Below, in pieces: positions 11,646 through 18,577 of a stretch of 64,000 nt of DNA. Source of the DNA: Comamonas thiooxydans (GTDB taxonomy: Bacteria; Pseudomonadota; Gammaproteobacteria; Burkholderiales; Burkholderiaceae_C); NCBI RefSeq assembly GCF_000964545.1, contig NZ_BBVD01000010.1:124001-188000 (forward strand), written 5' to 3'. The translations under genes were made by a program, and so were the position numbers. Position 1 is the first letter of the stretch, and each line of letters begins with the position of its first letter. The notes beneath the pieces are model-generated. The model did not search any database. It was not told the DNA's origin and saw only the letters and a program-made list of their open reading frames with translations.

Positions 11646-11671
11646 AATAGCTGCTAGTGTTTACCAATACT
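11646..11671. repeat. Degenerate AGCTGCT-type intergenic repeat
   Basis: AATAGCTGCTAGTGTTTACC resembles the left arm of the hairpin elements at 14512 and 57959, but the right arm is lost. Confidence 0.4.
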
Positions 11672-11697
11672 GGATTACAGGGCTTCTCTATTAAATT

Positions 11698-12648
11698 TCA
11701 GTGGGTGCGCTGCACAACCATATCGGCCAGTGCGGCCAGGGCCTGGGTGTCGGCCAATCCGCTGCGCGTCAAGGCGGCGTGAGCCTGCTGGCGCAACTGC
11801 TCGGCATGGGCTCTTGCCGCCTCCAGCCCCAGCAGCGACACAAAAGTGGGCTTGTCATTGGCCGCATCCTTGCCGGCCGTCTTGCCCAGCGTTGCGGAGT
11901 CGGCCACCACATCCAGAATGTCGTCCACCACCTGGAAGGCCACGCCCAGTGCCTGGCCATAGTCGGTCAGCGCGGCCAGTGCCCGGGCATCGGTCTGTGC
12001 ATTGCAGGCGGCCCCCATGAGCACGCTGCCCAACAGCAGCGCACCGGTCTTGAGACGGTGCATCTCGCGCAACTGCGCCTCGCTCAGTTGCTTGCCCACG
12101 CTGGCCAGGTCAATGGCCTGGCCGCCGGCCATGCCCTGGCTGCCCGCCGCTGCGCCAAGCAGGCGGCACAGCCTGGCCTGCATGGAGCAGGGAATGCCGT
12201 CGTCGTCAGGCAGCAACAACTCGAACGCCAGGGCCTGCAGGGCATCGCCGGCCAGCAGGGCCGAGGCTTCGCCAAACTGCACATGCACGGTGGGCTTGCC
12301 ACGGCGCATGGTGTCATTGTCCATGCAGGGCATGTCGTCGTGCACCAGGGAATAAGCGTGAATCAGTTCTACGGCACAACCTGCGCGCAGCGTGGCCGCA
12401 GCCAGACCGCCCACCGCCTCGGCGGCCGCCCAGACCAGCAGCGGTCGCAAGCGCTTGCCGCCATCGAGCACGGCGTAGCGCATGGCCTCGCCCAGGCCCG
12501 CAGGTGCATTGATGCCCACCCAGCGCGACAGCGCATCTTCGGTGCGCGCCAGTCGCTCCTGCATCCAGACGGAAAAATCCAGGGCAGGCTTGCCCTCGTT
12601 CAAAGGCGTCGATGGTTCGGCAATCATTGATTCATTCATGGGCTGCAT
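11698..12648 (-). CDS. ispA: Polyprenyl (farnesyl/geranyl) diphosphate synthase
   Basis: The 316-residue trans-prenyltransferase has the first Asp-rich motif DDMPCMDNDTMRRGKPT and the second Asp-rich motif FQVVDDILDVVAD, with GGKRLRPLL before them. It elongates DMAPP and GPP with IPP in the cytoplasm. I chose MQPMNESMIAEP at 12648; a second ATG three codons on is equally possible. The open frame runs back into xseB but is not conserved-looking there. It sits between xseB and dxs in one operon. Confidence 0.95.
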   Translation of the reverse strand: MQPMNESMIAEPSTPLNEGKPALDFSVWMQERLARTEDALSRWVGINAPAGLGEAMRYAVLDGGKRLRPLLVWAAAEAVGGLAAATLRAGCAVELIHAYSLVHDDMPCMDNDTMRRGKPTVHVQFGEASALLAGDALQALAFELLLPDDDGIPCSMQARLCRLLGAAAGSQGMAGGQAIDLASVGKQLSEAQLREMHRLKTGALLLGSVLMGAACNAQTDARALAALTDYGQALGVAFQVVDDILDVVADSATLGKTAGKDAANDKPTFVSLLGLEAARAHAEQLRQQAHAALTRSGLADTQALAALADMVVQRTH

Positions 12649-12677
12649 CTTCAAGGCAAAAAGCGCGGACGCCGGGA

Positions 12678-12917
12678 TCAGTCCTGGGTCCAGGCGGACA
12701 GCTTGCCTTCGTCCAGTACCTTGACCTGCTCCTGCACGGCTTCGAGCTGGCTGCGGCAAAAACCCAGCAGCTCGGCCGCACGCTGGTAGCCGCTGAGCAT
12801 CTGCTCCAGCGGAAGCTGACCCGATTCGATCTGCGCAATCAGTTGTTCCAGCTCCTGCAAAGCAGCTTCATAGCTGACAGGCTGTTCGGATTTTTTGGCG
12901 GCAGCGGCCTTGGGCAT
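12678..12917 (-). CDS. xseB: Exodeoxyribonuclease VII small subunit
   Basis: This 79-residue protein has the XseB signature SYEAALQELEQLIAQIESGQ followed by LPLEQMLSGYQRAAELL and the Cys-containing helix. It binds the large nuclease subunit XseA, which is not in the window. It is the first gene of the leftward operon. The link of xseB with ispA and dxs is common in proteobacteria. Confidence 0.95.
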   Translation of the reverse strand: MPKAAAAKKSEQPVSYEAALQELEQLIAQIESGQLPLEQMLSGYQRAAELLGFCRSQLEAVQEQVKVLDEGKLSAWTQD

Positions 12918-13350
12918 GGATGGTGTGGGCTATGTTGGACGAAAACGACGATTTTAGGCGCCCCTGCACCATTGGCGTGCAATGCCCGCAAAGCCGGCAG
13001 GCGGGAGATGTCTTGGCTGTGACTTCCGGTCAGGTCGATGCCGTCCGCACCAGCCTTTTTGACGACCTGCCACGGTTTGCGGACGGCTGGCAGCTTGCTG
13101 ACAGGATCCTTCGCTACAACGTCGAAATAACGTCAATACACGTACCAGAAAAACGGAAATAACCCCACAGCCTATAATCCCATTCCCGTCAAGCCGGCCA
13201 CGTGCCTGGTCATCCGGTCGGGCAAACGAGTCGGCTGGCCATGCGCCACCGCCCATTGCCTGAGGCCCGTGTCCAGACAAGGCCGGTTTCGTTTTTTACC
13301 GTGTGCGCACGTGCACCCTCCCTGTGGGGAGTCTTTAGGTCAGGTCATCC
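12918..13350. promoter_or_regulatory. Divergent intergenic region between xseB and Rieske oxygenase
   Basis: These 433 bp hold no gene that I can support. A perfect -10 hexamer TATAAT lies at 13173-13178 reading right, without a good -35. The segment 13180-13345 would be a long leader for the oxygenase gene. Confidence 0.35.
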
Positions 13351-14490
13351 ATGACTGATTTAAGTCTTCAACTGCAGCAGGCCGCAAGCCAACTACCAGT
13401 TTCAAGTTATTTCGACGAGGCGCTGTTCCAGCGTGAGTTGGAAACGATTTTCAAGCGCGGCCCGCGCTACGTGGGTCACCAGCTGGCCGTTCCCGAGATA
13501 GGCGACTACTACGCCCTGCCTCAGGAAAAAGAGGGGCGGGCGCTGGTACGCAATGCCAAAGGCGAGATCGAGCTGATCTCCAACGTCTGCCGTCACCGCC
13601 AGGCGGTGATGCTCAAGGGGCGCGGCAATCTGCTGTCCGAGGGCAAGGGCCATGCCGGAGGCAATATCGTCTGCCCGCTGCACCGCTGGACCTACAGTAC
13701 CAGCGGCGAGCTGCTGGGCGCCCCGCATTTCAGCCACGACCCCTGCCTGAACCTCAACAACTACCGTCTGCGCGAGTGGAACGGACTGCTGTTCGAGGAC
13801 AACGGTCGCGACATAGAGGCCGATCTGGCCGGCATGAAGCTGCGCGAGCAGCTCCGGTTCGACGGCTTCGTGCTCGACCATGTCGAGATGCACGAGTGCA
13901 ACTACAACTGGAAGACCTTTATCGAGGTCTATCTGGAGGACTATCACGTCGGCCCCTTCCACCCCGGTCTGGGCAACTTCGTCACCTGCGACGATCTGAA
14001 GTGGGAATTCGCCAGCGAGTACTCGGTGCAGACCGTGGGCGTGGCCCCCGGCTTCGGCAACCCGGGCTCGGACATCTACAAGAAGTGGCACGAAGTGCTG
14101 CTGGCCTACCGCAACGGCGAGCTGCCCGATCGCGGCGCCATCTGGCTGACCTACTACCCCCACATCATGGTGGAGTGGTATCCGCATGTGCTGACCGTCT
14201 CGACCCTGCACCCGCTGGCCGTGGACCGGACGCTGAATGTGGTGGAGTTCTTCTACCCTGAGGAAATCGCCGCCTTCGAGCCCGAGTTCGTGCAGGCCCA
14301 GAAGGCCGCCTACATGGAAACCTGCATCGAGGACGACGAGATCGCCGAACGCATGGACGGCGGCCGCAGGGCGCTTTATGAACGCGGCGACAACGAGGTC
14401 GGCCCCTATCAGAGCCCCATGGAAGACGGCATGCAGCATTTCCACGAGTGGTATCGCCGCATCATGGGCGACAGCGTCCCCCAACGCTGA
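13351..14490 (+). CDS. Rieske 2Fe-2S aromatic-ring-hydroxylating oxygenase alpha-like protein
   Basis: The 379-residue protein has a Rieske domain with CRHRQAVMLKGRG and CPLHRWTYSTSGE, giving the C-x-H...C-x2-H cluster ligands. Behind it is a catalytic domain with NYNWKTFIEVYLEDYHVGPFH, where the Asp and the two His are the usual bridging Asp and mononuclear iron ligands. No beta subunit or reductase gene lies next to it, so the electron donor is unknown. The substrate cannot be told from sequence alone. It is followed by a hairpin terminator and then a DMT exporter. Confidence 0.88.
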   Translation: MTDLSLQLQQAASQLPVSSYFDEALFQRELETIFKRGPRYVGHQLAVPEIGDYYALPQEKEGRALVRNAKGEIELISNVCRHRQAVMLKGRGNLLSEGKGHAGGNIVCPLHRWTYSTSGELLGAPHFSHDPCLNLNNYRLREWNGLLFEDNGRDIEADLAGMKLREQLRFDGFVLDHVEMHECNYNWKTFIEVYLEDYHVGPFHPGLGNFVTCDDLKWEFASEYSVQTVGVAPGFGNPGSDIYKKWHEVLLAYRNGELPDRGAIWLTYYPHIMVEWYPHVLTVSTLHPLAVDRTLNVVEFFYPEEIAAFEPEFVQAQKAAYMETCIEDDEIAERMDGGRRALYERGDNEVGPYQSPMEDGMQHFHEWYRRIMGDSVPQR

Positions 14491-14511
14491 ATGAGGTAAA
14501 CCTCAAGACTG

Positions 14512-14555
14512 ATAGCTGCTATCGCTTACCCCATAAGCACAGCAGCTATTTTTTA
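14512..14555 (+). terminator. AGCTGCT-type hairpin repeat acting as terminator
   Basis: ATAGCTGCT pairs with AGCAGCTAT across 20 nt and is followed by TTTTT. It belongs to a family of similar hairpins scattered through the window. Confidence 0.7.
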
Positions 14556-14573
14556 TGCTGAATTGAGTGAGAT

Positions 14574-15488
14574 ATGCAAGCCCTGTGGATGGTGTTGGCC
14601 GCCTTGATTTTTGCGGTCATGAGTGTGTGTGTGAAGTTTGCCTCCCAGGACTTCAATGCGGCGGAGATCGTGTTCTACCGCGGCCTGGTCAGCATGGCGC
14701 TGCTGGTCTGGCTGGCCAGGCGCAGCGGCGTGACGCTGACCACCCAGTACTCGCGCGAGCATGCCTGGCGCAGCTTTGTCGGCGTGATCTCCATGGGTGC
14801 CTGGTTCTACGCCATCGGCCATCTGCCGCTGGCCACGGCCACCACGCTCAACTCCATGAGCAGCATCTGGATGGCGGTCTTTCTCATCGCCCAGGGCCTG
14901 TGGATGCGCCACACGCTGCGCAAATCCTATGCGGCCGAGCCCGAAACCCGCCGCGCCATTCCGCCCTTTCCCTGGGGCCTGGTGTCCACGGTGGTGGCGG
15001 GCTTTGTCGGCGTGCTGCTGGTGCTGCGCCCGACCAGCGCCCCGGCCAGCGAATGGGTGGCCGCACTCGGCGGCCTGTTTGGCGGCATGTTTGCGGCCAT
15101 GGCCTATATGCAGGTGACCACCCTGTCGCGCCTGGGCGAACCTGAAACCCGCGTGGTGTTCTATTTCTCGGTGGGATCGGCCATTGCCGGCGGCATCACC
15201 ATGCTGTTCACCGGCATCTCGCCCTTCCCCGGCTGGAGCGCTCTGTGGCTGCTGCCCGTGGGCGTGCTGGCCGCCGTGGCCCAGGTCTGCATGACCAAAG
15301 CCTATGCCTCGGCCGGCAGCAAGAGCAACACCCTGGTCGTCGCCAATCTGCAGTACTCGGGCATTGTGTTTGCCGCCCTGCTCAGCCTGGTGCTGTTCGG
15401 CGAAAGCATCCCTCTGATCGGCTGGCTGGGCATTGTGCTCATCGTTGCCAGCGGAGCCGCAGCAACCGCCTTACGCTCCAGGGGCTAG
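14574..15488 (+). CDS. DMT-superfamily (EamA) transporter
   Basis: This 304-residue membrane protein has about ten predicted helices in two EamA repeats, for example MQALWMVLAALIFAVMSVCV and LIGWLGIVLIVASGAAATAL. It is likely a metabolite exporter in the inner membrane; the substrate is unknown. It follows the Rieske gene by 83 bp with a hairpin between them, so it may have its own promoter. Confidence 0.88.
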   Translation: MQALWMVLAALIFAVMSVCVKFASQDFNAAEIVFYRGLVSMALLVWLARRSGVTLTTQYSREHAWRSFVGVISMGAWFYAIGHLPLATATTLNSMSSIWMAVFLIAQGLWMRHTLRKSYAAEPETRRAIPPFPWGLVSTVVAGFVGVLLVLRPTSAPASEWVAALGGLFGGMFAAMAYMQVTTLSRLGEPETRVVFYFSVGSAIAGGITMLFTGISPFPGWSALWLLPVGVLAAVAQVCMTKAYASAGSKSNTLVVANLQYSGIVFAALLSLVLFGESIPLIGWLGIVLIVASGAAATALRSRG

Positions 15489-15695
15489 CCATGGCAGCGG
15501 TGCCTGGCGCCTTCGCCATGCACGTCAGCAGCCCCAGCCTGCCGCGCAGTCCACGCCGGATCTGCGCGGCTTGCCATATCCAAACAATGAAGCCTGCAGG
15601 GCTCAGGCGCTGCGACCCGATCGCATAATGGTCTGCATGCCGCAAGACTGCACGCCATGCCGTCTGCAGCCGTTCAATCTTTGGAGCAGCAAGCC

Positions 15696-16607
15696 ATGAA
15701 CCACTCGGCGCCCGAGCACTACAACACCCTGATTTCCGTCGAAGAGCTGGCCAGACTCAAGGCCAGCGGCAAGCCCTTGATGGTGTTTGACTGCAGCTTT
15801 GACCTCATGAATCCGCCTGCCGGCCGCGAGCAATATCTGCAGATCCATATCGATGGCGCCCTGTTCGCCGATCTGGACAAAGACCTCAGCGCACCGCACG
15901 GAGCACCCGGCGAAGACGGCCAGGTCGCCACCAGCGTGCAATCGGCCTCCGGCGGCCGCCACCCCCTGCCCACGCTCGAGCGCTTTTCCGCCTGGCTGTC
16001 GTCCATAGGCTTTGCCAACAATATGCAGGCCGTGGTCTATGACCGCAACGCCGCCAATTACTGCGGCCGCCTGTGGTGGATGCTGCGCTGGGCCGGCCAC
16101 GATGCCGTGGCAGTGCTCGATGGCGGACTGCAAGCCTGGCAGGCGGCCGGCCAGGCGGTGGGCAGCGGGGAAGAGCCCCGCCATTTCCAGTCCAACTTTG
16201 AACTGGGCCAGCCGCTGGAGACACTCAAGACCGTAGATCAGGTCGAGGCCGACCTGGGCCAGACCACCCAGACCCTCATCGATGCCCGGGCCCCGGCCCG
16301 CTACCGCGGCGAGGTCGAGCCCCTGGACCCCGTGGCAGGCCATATTCCGGGTGCACTGAATCGGCCGTTCAGCAGCAATATCGCGGCCGATGGACGCTTC
16401 AAGCCCGCAGCGCTGCTCAAAGCCGAGTTTGATCAGTTGCTGGCCGGACGCGATCCCGCCAGCGTGGTTCACCAGTGCGGCAGCGGTGTCAGTGCCACGC
16501 CCAATGTGCTGGCCATGCGCATTGCCGGCTTTGCGCCCACAGCCTTGTTTGCCGGCAGCTGGAGCGAGTGGTGCAGCCAGCCCTCCCGCCCGGCCGAGCG
16601 AGGCTGA
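15696..16607 (+). CDS. Two-domain thiosulfate/3-mercaptopyruvate sulfurtransferase
   Basis: This 303-residue protein has two rhodanese domains. The N-terminal one is inactive-type (VFDCSFDLMNP...HIDGALFADLDKDL) and the C-terminal one carries the active-site loop CGSGVSATPNVLAM. The CGSGV form of the loop is typical of SseA-type 3-mercaptopyruvate sulfurtransferases. It moves sulfane sulfur to cyanide or thiol acceptors. The start at 15696 follows TTGGAGC; the frame is open 13 codons further upstream. Confidence 0.9.
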   Translation: MNHSAPEHYNTLISVEELARLKASGKPLMVFDCSFDLMNPPAGREQYLQIHIDGALFADLDKDLSAPHGAPGEDGQVATSVQSASGGRHPLPTLERFSAWLSSIGFANNMQAVVYDRNAANYCGRLWWMLRWAGHDAVAVLDGGLQAWQAAGQAVGSGEEPRHFQSNFELGQPLETLKTVDQVEADLGQTTQTLIDARAPARYRGEVEPLDPVAGHIPGALNRPFSSNIAADGRFKPAALLKAEFDQLLAGRDPASVVHQCGSGVSATPNVLAMRIAGFAPTALFAGSWSEWCSQPSRPAERG

Positions 16608-17217
16608 GCTGCCATATGCCGGTGTCGCGTCAGGCACCGGCTGTGAACAGGCACGCTCCCCCGCGTTTGCCGGGTTCACTCCCTGGGCCACGGACAGAGC
16701 GCACCGTGATCACTGTGGACAGGCGCAAGCGCGGTGCGGCGCGCTTGCTCAGCGCCAAGCCAGACCAGGCCCATTGCTTCTCGGCGCTCCGGGCCTTGGC
16801 GAAATGGCCGAGGCACATGTCCGCACTCGCATGTCGATGCAGCTTGGCAACCCGGATTCGGGCCGCTATCACAGGAAATCCCAGCGGCCTTTTTTCATAG
16901 GCGATCAGATACCGAATAAAAAGCCGCCTATTTGCTCGTTTGTCATCTTCCGGACAGATTCACAATACATGCACCAGTGGAATCCGGCCTGACGCAATGT
17001 CAGCCCCCACCCGGCACTCCGAGTCATCCCGAAGGACGGCAAGACAGTAAGGGAAATCCTACATGCCTGCCTGTGAAACCAGACCGGCGATACCGACGCT
17101 CCCCGACTTCAGTTCGATCAGGGCTTGAAACACAATTCATTTCAACAGATCGAAACACTTCTAACGTCTTGTTTGTGTGCGCCGTGACGGTCTGTCGAGA
17201 TTGAAAGGACTGGACCC
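16608..17217 (+). promoter_or_regulatory. Long leader/control region of flhDC
   Basis: These 610 bp hold no convincing gene. Such a long untranslated region fits the heavily regulated flhDC master operon. I could not pick out a promoter or known operator with confidence. Confidence 0.4.
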
Positions 17218-17544
17218 ATGAACAACGAACAACTGCTTGCCGAGATCCGCGAAGCCAACCTCACCTATCTGATGCTGGCCCAGACCCTGATCCGCCAGGA
17301 CAAGGCCGAGGCCGTGTTCCGTCTGGGTCTTAACGAAGAGTCCTGCGACCTGCTGGGCTCGCTGTCTTCGGCCCAGGTGCTCAAGCTGGCATCGCGCAAC
17401 ACCTTGCTGGCCAGCTTCCGCGCCGACGACGAAATGGTCTGGAGCCTGCTGACCAACCACAGCAGCAACAAGATCGGTAATGCCGCCACCAATACGCTGC
17501 ACGCCAACATCCTGATGGCCAGCCGTGTCTCCGAAGTGCTCTGA
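17218..17544 (+). CDS. flhD: Flagellar master transcriptional activator FlhD
   Basis: The 108-residue protein begins MNNEQLLAEIREANLTYLML and contains NLTYLMLAQTLIRQD, typical of FlhD. It forms the FlhD4C2 complex that switches on class II flagellar genes. flhC follows after 38 bp. Other flagellar genes are not in the window. Confidence 0.97.
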   Translation: MNNEQLLAEIREANLTYLMLAQTLIRQDKAEAVFRLGLNEESCDLLGSLSSAQVLKLASRNTLLASFRADDEMVWSLLTNHSSNKIGNAATNTLHANILMASRVSEVL

Positions 17545-17582
17545 GCACCCGCTAGCGACTACCTGGTTTTAAGGAGAGATTG

Positions 17583-18134
17583 ATGCCCGCCGCCAAGACT
17601 GCCACCAAAAGCGTTCTGAACGAATCCAAGCAAATCGAGCGCGCCGCCATGCTCATCGAGATGGGCGCCCGCATGCAGGTGCTGGAGTCCGAGACCACGC
17701 TGTCTTATGAACGCCTGATCCGGCTGTACAAGGAAATCTCGGGCAAATCTCCATCCAAGGGCCAGTTGCCGTTTTCCACGGACTGGTTTCTGACCTGGCA
17801 GGAAAACATCCACAGCTCGCTGTTCCTCAACATTTACGAATACCTGTCCAAGGGCGTGGAGCTGGACTCGGCCGAGCAGCTGACCAAAGCCTACCGCCTC
17901 TATACCGAGCAGATCCAGGCGGCCGAACTCGAGGTGCTGCTGTCCTTTACCCGCGCCTGGCGCCTCGTGAAGTTTGTCGATGCGCAGATGCTGACGCGCA
18001 CGCAATGCTCGGTCTGCAAGGGCCAGTTCGTGACCGAGCCTTACGAGAATGCGCGCCACTACCAGTGCGGCCTGTGCAATCCTCCCGCTCGCGCCGGCAA
18101 GAGCAAGGCCGCCGGGTCCTTAATGCTTCACTAA
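17583..18134 (+). CDS. flhC: Flagellar master transcriptional activator FlhC
   Basis: This 183-residue protein has the C-terminal zinc site CSVCKGQFV...CGLCNPP and the sequence PSKGQLPFSTDWFLTWQEN seen in FlhC. It binds DNA together with FlhD. AAGGAG precedes the ATG at 17583; the upstream TTG is less likely as a start. A family-specific 3' repeat begins at the base after its stop codon. Confidence 0.97.
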   Translation: MPAAKTATKSVLNESKQIERAAMLIEMGARMQVLESETTLSYERLIRLYKEISGKSPSKGQLPFSTDWFLTWQENIHSSLFLNIYEYLSKGVELDSAEQLTKAYRLYTEQIQAAELEVLLSFTRAWRLVKFVDAQMLTRTQCSVCKGQFVTEPYENARHYQCGLCNPPARAGKSKAAGSLMLH

Positions 18135-18217
18135 CCCCCTGAGCGGCTGCGCCGCTTCCCCCTCTCTCTTCGGGAGGGGGACGGCAGCCTCGCTGCGCGG
18201 CGGCGCTTGCTCGCTGC
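18135..18217 (+). repeat. CCCCCTGAGCGGC 3'-flank repeat, copy 1
   Basis: The element has GCGGCTGCGCCGC and CCCCCTC...GAGGGGG hairpins and a tail CTCGCTGCGCGGCGG..CTTGCTCGCTG. Related copies lie at 31644 and 33861. All three begin within 3 bp of a stop codon on the same strand. Confidence 0.75.
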
Positions 18218-18253
18218 CTCCGGCCTGGAGCACGCCAGTTTTAAAGCTCAACT

Positions 18254-18334
18254 TTCATAGCTGGTAGCGCCATACAACAAAGGGTTTGAAGCATTTATTG
18301 GCCTCAAACCCTTTATGCGTTGGCGCATGCAGCT
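18254..18334. repeat. Nested inverted repeat with AAAGGGTTTGA stem, copy 1
   Basis: Outer arms are AGCTG...CAGCT and GCGCCA...TTGGCGC; the inner arms are AAAGGGTTTGA and TCAAACCCTTT. A close copy lies at 18472-18549. Both are in the convergent gap between flhC and ppc. Confidence 0.75.
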
Positions 18335-18471
18335 CCTAAAGATGCAGCCTATCTTCCGTGATCTGCTGCGGCGGCTTCAGCGTGTCCGGCCTTGATGGCC
18401 GAGAAACTGCGACAGCGCTTGCTGGATGGCTCGCCATGCAAGCGCGCTTGTTTGAGGACTCTTCAACTTCC

Positions 18472-18549
18472 ATAGCTGACAGCGCCAAACAACAAAGGGT
18501 TTGAAGCATTTATCTGCTTCAAACCCTTTATTCATTGGCGACATAAGCT
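18472..18549. repeat. Nested inverted repeat with AAAGGGTTTGA stem, copy 2
   Basis: This is the second copy of the element at 18254. The inner stem AAAGGGTTTGAAGC / GCTTCAAACCCTTT is perfect, and T/A content in the loop suggests a role in termination of both flanking genes. Confidence 0.75.
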
Positions 18550-18577
18550 CCCAATTCAGGAGCTGCCATCAGCGACC

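Noticed and set aside
16932..17204. Small open frame in the flhDC leader
   Set aside because: There is no ribosome site or family, and the region is better explained as an untranslated leader.
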